DNA of 62,248 bases from [Mycobacterium] nativiensis (GTDB taxonomy: Bacteria; Actinomycetota; Actinomycetes; Mycobacteriales; Mycobacteriaceae): NCBI RefSeq assembly GCF_020172685.1, contig NZ_CP083986.1, positions 1,767,537-1,829,784 on the forward strand, written 5' to 3'. Shown here in pieces: positions 37,150 to 48,048 of the stretch. Position 1 is the first letter of the stretch. Every line of letters starts with the position of its first letter. Below the pieces are notes generated by a model, which saw nothing but the letters and a program-made list of their open reading frames with translations, was not told where the DNA came from and did no database searches. The position numbers and the translations under genes were made by a program.

Positions 37150-38189
37150 GCAACGCGATCACCGTGCGCGGAGCCAACAAGCGCTACGGAGACTTCGTCG
37201 CGCTGGACAACGTGGACTTCGCGGTGCCGTCCGGTTCGCTCACCGCTCTGCTCGGCCCCAGCGGCTCGGGCAAGTCCACGCTGCTGCGGGCCATCGCCGG
37301 CTTGGACCACCCGGACAGCGGCACCGTCACCATCAACGGCGTCGACGTCACCGGGATCCCACCGCAGCGGCGCGGCATCGGGTTCGTGTTCCAGCACTAC
37401 GCCGCGTTCAAGCACATGACGGTGCGCGACAATGTGGCATTCGGGCTGAAGATCCGCAAACGTCCCAAATCCGAGATCAAAGAGAAGGTGGACAACCTAC
37501 TGGAAGTGGTGGGGCTCAGTGGTTTTCAATCCCGCTACCCCAATCAGCTCTCGGGTGGGCAGCGTCAGCGGATGGCCTTGGCGCGGGCGCTGGCGGTGGA
37601 CCCGCAGGTGCTGCTGCTCGACGAGCCGTTCGGTGCGCTGGACGCCAAGGTCCGGGAAGACCTGCGCGCCTGGCTGCGCCGCCTGCACGAGGACGTGCAC
37701 GTCACGACGGTGCTGGTCACCCACGACCAGGCCGAGGCGCTCGATGTCGCCGACCGGATCGCCGTGCTCAATCAGGGCCGCATCGAGCAGCTCGGCACTC
37801 CGACCGAGGTGTACGACGCCCCGGCGAACGCGTTCGTGATGTCGTTTCTGGGGGCGGTGTCCTCACTCAACGGCTCGCTGGTGCGCCCGCACGACATCCG
37901 GGTGGGTCGCAGCCCGGAGATGGCGGTGGCCGGTATCGACGGCGGTGCGTCCTCTGACGTGTTGCGCGCGGTGGTGGACCGGGTGGTGGTGCTGGGCTTC
38001 GAAGTTCGGGTCGAGTTGACCAACGCGGCGACCAAAGCGCCGTTCATCGCGCAGATCACGCGCGGCGACGCCGAGGCGCTGTCGCTGGTCGAGGGGGACA
38101 CCGTCTACGTGCGGGCCACCCGGATGCCGCCGCTGGGCGGCGAGGGGGCAGTTGACCCCGACCCGGCGTCGAGTTCCGCGTTGGCGTGA
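37146..38189 (+). CDS. cysA: sulfate ABC transporter ATP-binding protein
   Basis: 347-residue ATPase of the sulfate importer. Walker [10 protein letters not shown] is at 37-45; signature [15 protein letters not shown], Walker [13 protein letters not shown] and switch VTHDQ are intact. A C-terminal TOBE-like regulatory domain follows. ATGA overlap with cysW completes a four-gene coupled operon. Convergent with che1. Confidence 0.96.
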   Translation: MSNAITVRGANKRYGDFVALDNVDFAVPSGSLTALLGPSGSGKSTLLRAIAGLDHPDSGTVTINGVDVTGIPPQRRGIGFVFQHYAAFKHMTVRDNVAFGLKIRKRPKSEIKEKVDNLLEVVGLSGFQSRYPNQLSGGQRQRMALARALAVDPQVLLLDEPFGALDAKVREDLRAWLRRLHEDVHVTTVLVTHDQAEALDVADRIAVLNQGRIEQLGTPTEVYDAPANAFVMSFLGAVSSLNGSLVRPHDIRVGRSPEMAVAGIDGGASSDVLRAVVDRVVVLGFEVRVELTNAATKAPFIAQITRGDAEALSLVEGDTVYVRATRMPPLGGEGAVDPDPASSSALA

Positions 38190-38199
38190 CGCCCTCTCG

Positions 38200-38232
38200 C
38201 GGATTGGCGCGCTGAGCCGAGCTCGGCGCGAA
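38200..38232. terminator. imperfect hairpin between cysA and che1
   Basis: GGATTGGCGCG and CGGCGCGAATC can pair with mismatches around GAGCTC in the 43-base gap between the two convergent operons. A weak case. Confidence 0.35.
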
Positions 38233-38958
38233 TCAGGCAGCCAGGTCCGTGCCGGAGGCCAGGGCCGTCTCCACCCGGTCCAGCACGGTCGCGGCCACCA
38301 GGCGGTGCGCGCCCAGCGGCTCGGCCATCGGAATCCCCGCGCGCGCAGCATAGTCCGCGATTCCGTCGGTGATCCTGCCGTGGGCCAGGAACCACGGGGC
38401 GATCATCAGCTTGGTGGCGCCGCGTGCCATGAGGCGCTCGACGGCTTCCGAAACCGAGGGATGCGGACCTTGAGTGGCGAAGGCGACTTCCACTCCGGCC
38501 CAACGGGTCCCGCGGGACAGCGGGGCGGCGACTCGAGCGGTCTGCGCATTGGCCTCCTGGTGGGAGGAACCCACCGCGACCACCACCACACCAAGATCCG
38601 GGTCGAACCGGGAAGCCCCGGCGGCGCTGACCCGCTCACCAAGAACCTGTACCAGCCGGTCGTCCTCGCCCAGGGTGGGCGCCACCCGCACCGGAACCCC
38701 CGACTGTTCGATCACCGCCGGGATGTCGATGCGGGCGTGGTAGGCGCTGGCCAGCAGGAACGGGACCACGACGACGTCGTCCGCGCCACCGCTCACCTCA
38801 CCCAACACGTCACGCAGATTCGGGGTGCTGTGCTCGCAGAACGCCACCCGCACATCGAATTCCGGCGCCACCCGGCGCAGATGCCCGGCGATCGCCTCGG
38901 TGTTGGCGGCCGAGCGCGGGTCCCGGCTGCCGTGCGCCGTCAAGACCAGCGTGGTCAC
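38233..38958 (-). CDS. che1: sirohydrochlorin chelatase (CbiX/Che1-like)
   Basis: 241-residue two-domain CbiX-type chelatase. The N-terminal half holds TLVLTAHGSRDPRS with the metal-site His, and the second half holds VVVVAVGSSHQEANAQ and IAPWFLAHGRITDG. It should insert iron into sirohydrochlorin to make sirohaem for the sulfite reductase encoded two genes upstream. A cobalt role is the alternative. GTG start overlaps the cysH stop. Equivalent to Rv2393. Confidence 0.88.
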   Translation of the reverse strand: MTTLVLTAHGSRDPRSAANTEAIAGHLRRVAPEFDVRVAFCEHSTPNLRDVLGEVSGGADDVVVVPFLLASAYHARIDIPAVIEQSGVPVRVAPTLGEDDRLVQVLGERVSAAGASRFDPDLGVVVVAVGSSHQEANAQTARVAAPLSRGTRWAGVEVAFATQGPHPSVSEAVERLMARGATKLMIAPWFLAHGRITDGIADYAARAGIPMAEPLGAHRLVAATVLDRVETALASGTDLAA

Positions 38959-39686
38959 GAGGCGTGCAACCCGCATTCGGTCTTGGCCAGGCCCGCCCAG
39001 CGTCCGCTGCGCGCATCGGCGCCGGCCGCCGGTTTGATGGTGCACGGCGCGCAGCCGATAGACGGGTATCCCTCGTCGATCAGCGGGTTGACCAGCACAT
39101 TGTTCGCGGCGATGTAGGCGTTGAACTCCTCGTCGGACCAGGCCGCGATGGGGTTGATCTTCACCAGGCCGAACTGTTCGTCGTAGCTGATCAGCGGGGC
39201 GTTGGCCCGGGTGGGCGCCTCCACCCGGCGCAGCCCGGTCACCCAGGCCGAGTAGCTGGCCAGTGTGCGGGCCAGCGGCTCCACCTTGCGCATCTGGCAG
39301 CACAGGGCCGGGTTGGACGCGAACAGGTCCTTGCCGTGGCTGGCGTCCTGCTGCGCCACGGTCTGCTCGGGGGTGACGTTGACCAGCTGGATGTCGTACA
39401 TCGCCTCGACCGCATCGCGGGTGCCGATGGTCTCGGCGAAGTGGTAGCCGGTGTCGAGGAACAGCACGGGCACGCCCGCGCGAATCTTGGCCGCCAGGTC
39501 CACCAGCACCGCGTCGGCCATGTTGGAGGCCACCACGTAGTTGCAGGTTGCACCTCCTCGCGGGCCGTTCACCCCGCCGAAGTTCGCGTCGGTCCACTCC
39601 AACAGCTCGGTGGCGGTGGCGCCGTCGAGCTCCGCCGCACCCTTGGCGGCGAGCTCACGCAGCTGATCTTCGGTGTGCTCCCTCAT
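38955..39686 (-). CDS. cysH: adenosine 5'-phosphosulfate reductase
   Basis: 243-residue APS reductase that makes sulfite using thioredoxin. The four cluster cysteines that mark the [4Fe-4S] APS type are Cys129-Cys130 and Cys212/Cys215 (GCAPC). The catalytic cysteine is Cys238 near the C-terminus (ECGLH). Together with sirA it carries sulfate reduction to sulfide. ATGA overlap with sirA, GTGA overlap with che1. Confidence 0.96.
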   Translation of the reverse strand: MREHTEDQLRELAAKGAAELDGATATELLEWTDANFGGVNGPRGGATCNYVVASNMADAVLVDLAAKIRAGVPVLFLDTGYHFAETIGTRDAVEAMYDIQLVNVTPEQTVAQQDASHGKDLFASNPALCCQMRKVEPLARTLASYSAWVTGLRRVEAPTRANAPLISYDEQFGLVKINPIAAWSDEEFNAYIAANNVLVNPLIDEGYPSIGCAPCTIKPAAGADARSGRWAGLAKTECGLHAS

Positions 39687-41356
39687 CGCAGGTCATCTTC
39701 TTCGGCCCGGATCGCCCACTGGGCGAAACGCTCGCCGGCGTTGCGGCCCTTGATGAAGTTGCGCACCACCCGCTCGATGTAGTCGCCGAGTTCGTCGTTG
39801 GTCACCTTGTGCTGGCGCAGTTTGCGGCCGAACCCGCTGTCCTGCCCCAGGCTGCCGCCGAGGTGCACCTGGAAGCCGGGGATCGAGTTGCCGTTGCCGT
39901 CGTCGATCATCTGGCCCTTGAACCCGATGTCGGCGACCTGGATGCGGGCACACGAGTTCGGGCAACCGTTGATGTTGACCGTCACCGGAACATCCAGCAA
40001 CGCGTTGAGGTCATCGAGGCGCTGTTCGAGCTCGGGAACCAGACCCTGGGCGCGCACCCGGGTCTCGACGAACGACAGCTTGCAGAACTCCAGGCCGGTG
40101 CAGGCCATCAGATTGCGCCGCCACGGCGACGGGTTGGACGGCAGGCCCAGCGCGTCCAGTTCGGCGGTCAGCCAGTCCAGCTTCTCGTCGGGGACGTCCA
40201 GGATGATCAGCTTCTGATACGGCGTGAACCGCGCCCGGTCCGAGCCCATCTGCTCCATGAGCTCGGCCACCTTGAGCAGCGTCTGGCCGTTGACCCGCCC
40301 GGAGATCGGGGCAACGCCGACAGCGTTGAGGCCGTTGCGGGTCCGCTGCACCCCGACGTGGTCGATGGGGGAGGTGGGCTTCTCGGGCGCCGGGCCGTCG
40401 ATGAGCGGCCGCTTGAGGTATTCGGTCTCGAGGACTTCGCGGAACTTCTCCGGTCCCCAGTCCTTGAGCAGGAACTTCAGCCGAGCCTTGGACCGCAGCC
40501 GGCGATAGCCGTAGTCGCGGAACAGGCTGGTGACGGCCTCCCAGACGTCGGGCACCTCGTCCAACGGCACCCAGGCGCCCAGCCGCTGGGCGAGCATCGG
40601 GTTCGTGGACAGCCCGCCACCGACCCACAGGTCCAGGCCGGGGCCGTGCTCGGGGTGGTTGACCCCGATGAACGAGATGTCGTTGACCTCGTGGGCGACA
40701 TCCTGCAGGCCCGACACCGCGGTCTTGTACTTGCGCGGCAGGTTGGCGTAGTCCGGGTTGCCGATGTAGCGGCGGACGATCTCATCGAGTGCCCAGGACG
40801 GGTCGAGCACCTCGTCGAGGGACTCGCCGGCCAGCGGCGAACCCAGCATGCCGCGCGGGCAGTCGCCGCAGGCCTCCACGGTCTGCAGGCCGACTTCGGC
40901 CAGCTTGTCCCAGATCTCGGGGACCTTCTCGATCTCGATCCAGTGGTACTGCAGGTTGTTCCGGTCGGAGATGTCGGCGGTGCCCTGCGCGTAGTCGACC
41001 GAGATCTGACCGAGGGTCCGCATCGCGGCGGCAGACAGCGCCTTGCCGTCGCAGCGCACCCGCATCATGAAGTACTTGGCCTCCAGCAGGTCGGCGTTCT
41101 CGTCGCCGGTGAAGGTGCCGTCGTAGCCCTGCTCACGCTGGGTGTAGAGGCCCATCCAGCGGAAACGCCCGCGCAGGTCGTCCTTGGTGATGCTGTCGAA
41201 CCCCTGCTTGGAGTACACATCGATGATCCGCGCCTGCACGTTCAGCGCCGGGTCATCCAGCTTGAACTGCTCGTTGGGGTTCTGCGGCTCGGTCTCACCG
41301 AGTGCCCACTGGGCCTCACTGCGTTTGCGGGCGGGTGCGGACGGGGTGGTGGTCAA
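39683..41356 (-). CDS. sirA: ferredoxin-dependent sulfite reductase
   Basis: 557-residue sirohaem/[4Fe-4S] sulfite reductase (M. tuberculosis NirA/SirA). Cluster cysteines are in ACTGLEFCKLSF (C-x5-C) and NGCPNSC (C-x3-C). The tyrosine and cysteine near sirohaem that are cross-linked in the M. tuberculosis enzyme lie in LEAKYFMMRVRC and EACGDCPRG. I choose a TTG start because AAGGAGAG lies just upstream and the protein then begins MTTTPSAPARKRSEAQW, like the tuberculosis enzyme; an ATG 11 codons upstream is in frame. The binding site is enclosed in a hairpin, and a polycysteine leader ORF precedes the gene. Confidence 0.95.
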   Translation of the reverse strand: MTTTPSAPARKRSEAQWALGETEPQNPNEQFKLDDPALNVQARIIDVYSKQGFDSITKDDLRGRFRWMGLYTQREQGYDGTFTGDENADLLEAKYFMMRVRCDGKALSAAAMRTLGQISVDYAQGTADISDRNNLQYHWIEIEKVPEIWDKLAEVGLQTVEACGDCPRGMLGSPLAGESLDEVLDPSWALDEIVRRYIGNPDYANLPRKYKTAVSGLQDVAHEVNDISFIGVNHPEHGPGLDLWVGGGLSTNPMLAQRLGAWVPLDEVPDVWEAVTSLFRDYGYRRLRSKARLKFLLKDWGPEKFREVLETEYLKRPLIDGPAPEKPTSPIDHVGVQRTRNGLNAVGVAPISGRVNGQTLLKVAELMEQMGSDRARFTPYQKLIILDVPDEKLDWLTAELDALGLPSNPSPWRRNLMACTGLEFCKLSFVETRVRAQGLVPELEQRLDDLNALLDVPVTVNINGCPNSCARIQVADIGFKGQMIDDGNGNSIPGFQVHLGGSLGQDSGFGRKLRQHKVTNDELGDYIERVVRNFIKGRNAGERFAQWAIRAEEDDLR

Positions 41357-41362
41357 CGGACT

Positions 41363-41379
41363 CTCCTTCGAGAAAGGAG
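41363..41379 (-). promoter_or_regulatory. hairpin sequestering the sirA ribosome-binding site
   Basis: On the mRNA, CTCCTT-TCTCG-AAGGAG pairs perfectly, burying the Shine-Dalgarno of sirA. It is the expected output element of the upstream cysteine-codon attenuator. Confidence 0.65.
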
Positions 41380-41473
41380 CCGGCGGCATTGAGCGCGATT
41401 CACCGGATGTCTGTCTCCGGCGGCGCAGATCCGGCGGCCAGCTGGGAAAAGACAGGTGGGCGGGTCTACGGGA

Positions 41474-41569
41474 TCAAGGCAGACAGCGACAGCTGCAGAT
41501 GCGCTTGAAATCGATGTGTCGCCGAGCCGCCAGGGCAATCCCAGATGCGGTGCAGTAGGCGGCGGTCAC
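41474..41569 (-). CDS. cysteine leader peptide of the sirA operon
   Basis: 31-codon leaderless GTG ORF (MTAAYCTASGIALAARRHID, ending FKRICSCRCLP). Three Cys codons lie within five codons, shortly before the stop. The RRHID segment and Cys run resemble the polycysteine leader ORFs described before sulfur operons in mycobacteria. A CATAAT -10 sits seven bases ahead of the GTG. The sirA start is about 115 bases downstream behind a hairpin over its ribosome-binding site. Low cysteine should stall ribosomes on the Cys codons and relieve repression of sirA-cysH-che1. Confidence 0.82.
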   Translation of the reverse strand: MTAAYCTASGIALAARRHIDFKRICSCRCLP

Positions 41570-41576
41570 AGGGGCG

Positions 41577-41582
41577 ATTATG
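41577..41582 (-). promoter_or_regulatory. -10 element of the sirA leader transcript
   Basis: CATAAT (read on the minus strand) ends seven bases before the leader GTG, consistent with a transcript that begins at the start codon. Confidence 0.65.
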
Positions 41583-41759
41583 CCATGGATGCCGAAAATC
41601 TTCCTTACCGGCGCAAAGTTGTGATCAGCGTGAGCAAAACTCAGTTGGGGCCCGGCGGCTAGGCGGCCGGGTCGGGGGACAGGGCAGTCAGGGCTCGGGA
41701 ACGTGCGAACCGACCTGGGGTGCCGCAGAGCACAGCCGAACGGAAGGCGGGTGGGACAG

Positions 41760-42302
41760 GTGAGTGTTGTCGACTTCGAGTGGGAACCGGCGTGGGAACC
41801 GCTACCGGCAGCCGAGCCCATGCCGCGTGTCAACGGACGCGCCCGGCTGCGCCGCTGGCTGGCGATCGCGACGCTGGTGGCCGCGGCCGGTGGTGGCGGG
41901 TGGCTGGCTGTTCAGCATTATCAAACCCATCTGGCCGGCGCGGAGGCACTCGAGGCCGCTGAGGCATATGTGTTGCGGCTGACGAACATCGACGCCGACG
42001 ACGTCGATCGGAACTTCGCGCAGATCGCCGACGGCTCCACCGGCGAGTTCAAGGCGATGCATACCCGCTCCGGTTCGGCGATCCGCCAGGTGCTGATCGA
42101 CAACAAGGCCACCGCTCGTGGGCACGTCACCGAAGCGGTGGTGAAATCCGCCGAGAAGAACCACGCCGTGGTGGTGCTGCTGGTCAATCAGGCGGTGCGC
42201 AATGCCGACAACCCCGAAGCGGTGATCGATCGCAGCCGGGTCCGGATGACCATGGACAAGGTGGACGGCCGCTGGCTGGCGAGCAGGGTGGAGCTGGTAT
42301 GA
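41760..42302 (+). CDS. Mce-associated membrane protein
   Basis: 180-residue protein of the Mce-associated type (Rv2390c type). A short cytoplasmic N-terminus is followed by a membrane helix (about 36-54) and an extracytoplasmic NTF2-like domain ([32 protein letters not shown]). Such proteins stabilise Mce lipid importers at the envelope. No mce genes lie here, so it may serve a distant locus or the Rpf encoded next, with which it overlaps ATGA. The start is the GTG beginning [12 protein letters not shown]; an ATG 19 codons upstream is also in frame. Confidence 0.82.
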   Translation: MSVVDFEWEPAWEPLPAAEPMPRVNGRARLRRWLAIATLVAAAGGGGWLAVQHYQTHLAGAEALEAAEAYVLRLTNIDADDVDRNFAQIADGSTGEFKAMHTRSGSAIRQVLIDNKATARGHVTEAVVKSAEKNHAVVVLLVNQAVRNADNPEAVIDRSRVRMTMDKVDGRWLASRVELV

Positions 42303-42703
42303 GGAAATTCACAGCGCCGGCGGCCGGTGCGCTGCTGTTCGCGGCCGGGCTCGCCGGTGCGGCCCACGCCGACACGATCAACTGGGACGCCATCGCCAAG
42401 TGTGAGTCCGGCGGGAACTGGGCGGCCGACACCGGCAACGGTGATTACGGCGGCCTGCAGATCAGCGGTGCGGCCTGGGACGCCAACGGCGGGGTCGGGT
42501 TGCCCTCGCAGGCCACGCCGACGCAGCAGATCGCCGTCGCCAAACGGATCATGGCCAGTCAGGGCCCCGGAGCCTGGCCGACATGCGCATCCCGCGGCAG
42601 CGTTGCCGCGACCGGTGACGGTGCGGCCCCGGTGGGATCGCTGACCCACTATCTGACCGCGCTGCTCGACGACGCCGAGGGGACGGTCGTTCAGTCCGAC
42701 TGA
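42299..42703 (+). CDS. resuscitation-promoting factor, RpfD-like
   Basis: 134-residue secreted Rpf, a lytic transglycosylase-like muralytic enzyme that revives dormant cells. The signal peptide is cut after Ala24 (AHA). The Rpf domain follows at once: [15 protein letters not shown] with catalytic Glu36, then [15 protein letters not shown] and a Cys pair (Cys35 and WPTCAS) for the disulfide. It lacks a membrane anchor. Its position before hemW matches rpfD (Rv2389c). Confidence 0.93.
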   Translation: MRKFTAPAAGALLFAAGLAGAAHADTINWDAIAKCESGGNWAADTGNGDYGGLQISGAAWDANGGVGLPSQATPTQQIAVAKRIMASQGPGAWPTCASRGSVAATGDGAAPVGSLTHYLTALLDDAEGTVVQSD

Positions 42704-42764
42704 GGCCCCGACGCAGGCCCGGGCGCACAGCACCGGCCGTCGCGCCGTGGGATGATCGGGCCCT

Positions 42765-43955
42765 ATGACGCTCACCCCCGCCGCGGTCGCGCTGCCCGCC
42801 GTCGCGCCGCGTTCATGCGGTTCGCTGGAACACCGGGGCCCGTTCGGCGTGTATGTGCACGTGCCGTTCTGCTTCGCCCGGTGCGGCTACTGCGACTTCA
42901 ACACCTACACCCCGGCGGAGCTTGGCGGCGCCAACCCCGATGAGTGGGTGGCGGCGTTGGCGCGGGAGCTGGAGTTGGCCGCCGAGCGCCTGGGCGGTCC
43001 ACGTGCGGACACCGTGTTCGTCGGCGGCGGCACCCCGTCGCTGCTGGGCGCCGCTCGTCTGGTGCAGGTGCTCGACCAGGTGCGTGAGCACTTCGGGCTG
43101 GCCGAGGACGCCGAGGTGACCACCGAGGCCAATCCGGAGTCGACGTCGCCGCAGTTCTTCGAGGCCATCCGCGCCGCCGGCTACACCCGGGTGTCGCTGG
43201 GCATGCAGTCGGTGTCGCCGCGGGTGCTGGCCACCCTGGACCGGATTCACTCGCCGGGCCGTCCGGTGGCCGCCGCGCGGGAGGCCCTGGCCGCCGGTTT
43301 CGAGCACCTGAACATCGACCTGATCTACGGCACTCCCGGTGAGACCGACGACGATCTGCTGCGTTCGGCGGAGGCCGCGCTGGAGGCGGGTGTCGACCAC
43401 GTCTCGGCCTACAGCCTGATCGTGGAGGACGGCACCGCGCTGGCTCGGCGGGTTCGGCGCGGGGAACTGCCGGCCCCCGACAACGACGTGCTGGCGCACC
43501 GCTACGAGCTTGTCGACGCCACCCTGCGCGCCGCCGGGATGGACTGGTACGAGGTGTCCAACTGGAGCCGGCCCGGCGCCGCGTGCCGGCACAATCTGGG
43601 CTACTGGGGCGGTGGCCGCTGGTGGGGTGCGGGACCCGGGGCGCACAGCTTCGACGGCGCCCTGCGCCATTGGAACGTCAAGCACCCCAACGCCTATGCG
43701 CAGCTGCTGGGGGAGATGACGCTTCCGGTCGCCGGTTTTGAGGAGCTCTCCGAGCCAGACCGGCACACCGAAGATGTGATGCTGCGACTGCGGTTGCGCG
43801 ACGGGTTGGAGCTGGCGCTGCTGGATCCCGGCGAGCAGGAGCGCGCCGCGGTGGCCGTCGCCGACGGCCTGTTGAGCAGCGACGGCGAACGGCTGGTGCT
43901 GACCGACCGCGGTCGGCTACTGGCCGACGCGGTGGTCCGTTCGCTGCTGGGGTAG
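42765..43955 (+). CDS. hemW: radical SAM haem chaperone HemW (HemN-like)
   Basis: 396-residue radical-SAM protein. The cluster motif Cys36-x3-Cys40-x2-Cys43 (PFCFARCGYC) followed by DFNTY and the overall length fit HemW, which binds and delivers haem, rather than the true coproporphyrinogen dehydrogenase HemN. The M. tuberculosis gene (Rv2388c) is labelled hemN. GxTPS (GGGTPSLLG) and NIDLIYG segments are conserved. Confidence 0.92.
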   Translation: MTLTPAAVALPAVAPRSCGSLEHRGPFGVYVHVPFCFARCGYCDFNTYTPAELGGANPDEWVAALARELELAAERLGGPRADTVFVGGGTPSLLGAARLVQVLDQVREHFGLAEDAEVTTEANPESTSPQFFEAIRAAGYTRVSLGMQSVSPRVLATLDRIHSPGRPVAAAREALAAGFEHLNIDLIYGTPGETDDDLLRSAEAALEAGVDHVSAYSLIVEDGTALARRVRRGELPAPDNDVLAHRYELVDATLRAAGMDWYEVSNWSRPGAACRHNLGYWGGGRWWGAGPGAHSFDGALRHWNVKHPNAYAQLLGEMTLPVAGFEELSEPDRHTEDVMLRLRLRDGLELALLDPGEQERAAVAVADGLLSSDGERLVLTDRGRLLADAVVRSLLG

Positions 43956-43983
43956 TCGGCGGACCGGTTGGTTCGCGGCGGGT

Positions 43984-44286
43984 CTAGCCGCTGAACCAGC
44001 CGCGCCCGCTGTCCCAGCTGCCGCAGATGCCGTTGAGGCAGCCGTGTCCGAAGCCGCCCTGACCGGGGACGAAGCCGCCGCAGCCCTGCCAGTTGGCGTC
44101 GTGGCCGCAGCCGCTGCCGCCCCCGTTGCCGTCGGGGCCGCCGGAACCGTGTGGTTCGGCGACGACGCTGTGGCTCGCGGTGCCCTGCGGTGCCGTCATC
44201 ATCATCACGCCGGTCGGGGCGACTGCGATCGCCGCCGCGGCTCCGGCTACGAACATCGATCCAACGAGATTCCGAATACTTAGCAT
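43984..44286 (-). CDS. small Gly/Cys-rich secreted protein
   Basis: 100-residue exported protein of unknown function. An N-terminal signal helix (SMFVAGAAAAIAVAPTG) leads to a mature part rich in Gly, with four cysteines (SGCGHD, QGCGGF, HGCLNGICGSW) that could form two disulfides. CGGAG sits nine bases before the ATG. A GGGTAT element with GTTA 15 bases upstream of it resembles a SigF-type promoter. It converges on hemW. Confidence 0.65.
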   Translation of the reverse strand: MLSIRNLVGSMFVAGAAAAIAVAPTGVMMMTAPQGTASHSVVAEPHGSGGPDGNGGGSGCGHDANWQGCGGFVPGQGGFGHGCLNGICGSWDSGRGWFSG

Positions 44287-44738
44287 GGCTCCATACTCCG
44301 CGTGAGTGCTGTTGTTGCCAAGGGTTGTGTGAGTACGGATACCCATTCCTGACCATCGGTAACACGTCACCGTTATCTGGCCGCAGTTGTCGCCATCACC
44401 GGGGGCCCGGGCTGAGGACGGCGAGATTCGGATCCACAACTGCGGAACATCTGCGTTCAAACAACCGTATGTACGCATCGACGGATTGCACTGTCAACGT
44501 ATTCACAGCAATGCTGCCTGGAACCTGCCAGCTTCGACGTCCCGCTGGGGCTGTGTGGCCCAAATAGCTTGATGAACAGTGGAATCAGGCTCTTTAAGAT
44601 GGGCACTCCCAAAGGAGCGAGGCGGCGTAGGCGGATCGGTAGCAATATTGTGAGGCATTCTTGTAAGAAACCGCATATGCGGATACGCTGCCTTGCGGCG
44701 GTGCCGCAAACGCGACAGCCGGATGGAGGACCGACGGG
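44287..44738. other. divergent intergenic region
   Basis: About 450 bases between the secreted-protein gene and the Rieske gene. It contains the possible SigF-type promoter for the former and a perfect 12-base palindrome CCGCATATGCGG at 44671-44682, about 57 bases before the Rieske start. I see no gene or RNA here. Confidence 0.5.
44339..44363 (-). promoter_or_regulatory. possible SigF-type promoter
   Basis: On the minus strand GTTA, 15 bases, GGGTAT, about 50 bases before the small secreted protein gene. The -35 is a partial match only. Confidence 0.35.
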
Positions 44739-45764
44739 ATGGCAGTTCAACGGACGCGACGTGCCGACGACCGGGCGCACGGCGTCGGCGGGCGAGTGCT
44801 CGACTTTCTGGGGCGACAACAGTGGATGGACCGGCCGAGCTACCGGCTGGAGAACGTGCTGAGCTTCGTGTTCAACGCGTTCGGCGGCGCGCGGAACACG
44901 GTGACGAACTTCTTGAACGGCGTCTGGCTCGGACACCCGGTGCATCCGCCGCTGGCATCGCTGACCACCGGCGCCATCGGGACGACGGTGGCACTGGACG
45001 CGTTGAGCCTGCTGCCGGGCAGGCCCTCGACCGAGGTTCTCGACGCGTCGCGATTCGCCGAGCGAGCGTTGGGGCTGGGGGTCCTGGCCAACTTGGCCTC
45101 AGCTGTCACCGGCGTGACCGACTGGCAGCACACTCATGAGAGGGATCGGCGCATCGGCCTGGTCCACGGCGTGCTGAACCTCGTCGCGACCGGCCTGTAC
45201 ATCCAGTCCTGGCGCGATCGGCGCCGCGGACGGCATCTGCGGGGCATCGTGACCAGCGCGGTCGGCTACGGCATCACCAGCAGCAGTGGCTTCTTGGGCG
45301 GAGCGCTGGTGTTCGGGTCCGGCATCGGCATGGACCAGTCCGGTGACCGGCTGCGCATCCACGACTGGACGCCGGTGATCCCGGCGGTGGAGTTGCCGAC
45401 CGGCAACAGGCTCAAGCGCGTCGACGTCGACGGGGTGGGCGTGGTGCTGTGCCGCGACGGCGACGACGTGTCGGCGTTCGCCGGCCTGTGTCCCCACCTG
45501 GCCGCGCCGATGGAGGACGGCTGGGTCGACCGCGGTCGGGTCGTCTGCCCCTGGCACGGCTCGCAGTTCGACGTGCGGACCGGCGAGGTGGTGCGTGGGC
45601 CGGCCGCCGCCCCGCTGCCCTGCTACCAGGCGCGGCTGCGCGACGGAATGGTCGAACTGCGCGACGGCGCCCCGGCTCCGCTCGGGGTGGGCCGGGAGAA
45701 GTACCTGGACTCCCAACCCCTGCAGTGCCCCGAAATCCCGGACGCAGAGGAGATCGCACAGTGA
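44739..45764 (+). CDS. DUF2231 membrane-Rieske [2Fe-2S] fusion protein
   Basis: 341-residue fusion. The N-terminal part is a DUF2231-like membrane region (WLGHPVHPPLASLTTGAIG, then several helices to about residue 200). The C-terminal part is a Rieske domain with Cys251-Pro-His253 and Cys270-Pro-Trp-His273, the complete [2Fe-2S] ligand set. No oxygenase catalytic domain is present, so it is an electron carrier or redox sensor tied to the membrane. It is coupled by GTGA to a hemerythrin gene, which suggests shared oxygen, NO or iron chemistry. Confidence 0.85.
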   Translation: MAVQRTRRADDRAHGVGGRVLDFLGRQQWMDRPSYRLENVLSFVFNAFGGARNTVTNFLNGVWLGHPVHPPLASLTTGAIGTTVALDALSLLPGRPSTEVLDASRFAERALGLGVLANLASAVTGVTDWQHTHERDRRIGLVHGVLNLVATGLYIQSWRDRRRGRHLRGIVTSAVGYGITSSSGFLGGALVFGSGIGMDQSGDRLRIHDWTPVIPAVELPTGNRLKRVDVDGVGVVLCRDGDDVSAFAGLCPHLAAPMEDGWVDRGRVVCPWHGSQFDVRTGEVVRGPAAAPLPCYQARLRDGMVELRDGAPAPLGVGREKYLDSQPLQCPEIPDAEEIAQ

Positions 45765-46249
45765 GCAACGCCTACGACGTCCTGCGGGACCACCACAACG
45801 TGCTGCGCGGCCTGGGCGGCCGGTTCAAGGCCGCCCCGGTCGGATCGCCGGAGCGGCAGGTGATCCTCGACGAACTGCTGCGGGAGTTCACCATCCACAT
45901 GCGCATCGAGGACGACATCTACTATCCGGCCCTGGCGGCGGCCAGCAGGCTGATCGCGATCGCGCACGCCGAGCACCGGCAGATCTACGACCAGCTGGCG
46001 GTCGCGTTGCGTACCCCGGCCGACTCACCGAATCACGTGGACGAGTGGAACTCGTTCCTGACGGTGCTCGAGGCGCACGCCGACGAAGAGGAGCGCGACC
46101 TGGTGCCACCGCCGGCGCCGGTCGACCTGACCGACTCGGAGTTGGAAGACCTGGGCAACCGGATGGCCGCGGAGATGGAGCGGCAGCGCAATTCGAAGTT
46201 CGAGCAGCTGCACGTGAAGGCCCGGGCGAGGCTGTTGAAGGCGTTGTAG
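45761..46249 (+). CDS. hemerythrin HHE domain protein
   Basis: 162-residue four-helix hemerythrin-like protein. Ligand residues are in RDHHNVL, FTIHMRIEDDIYYPAL, AHAEHRQIYD and EAHADEEERDLV, giving the His/Glu/Asp pattern for a diiron site. Family members bind O2 or NO or store iron. GTG start overlaps the Rieske-protein stop, so the two are made together. Confidence 0.85.
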   Translation: MSNAYDVLRDHHNVLRGLGGRFKAAPVGSPERQVILDELLREFTIHMRIEDDIYYPALAAASRLIAIAHAEHRQIYDQLAVALRTPADSPNHVDEWNSFLTVLEAHADEEERDLVPPPAPVDLTDSELEDLGNRMAAEMERQRNSKFEQLHVKARARLLKAL

Positions 46250-46306
46250 CCGGGCCGTCCCGGGGCGGCGTGCGCTGGGCCGGGAGGGGCGGAAGAGCAT
46301 AGCTTG

Positions 46307-48025
<1,719 letters not shown>

Positions 48026-48048
48026 CACCGGATTGGCGCCGTTGCCGA

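Noticed and set aside
42765..43955. True coproporphyrinogen III dehydrogenase (HemN)
   Set aside because: The length and the cluster motif followed by DFNTY fit HemW; the fourth cysteine pattern of HemN is not seen.
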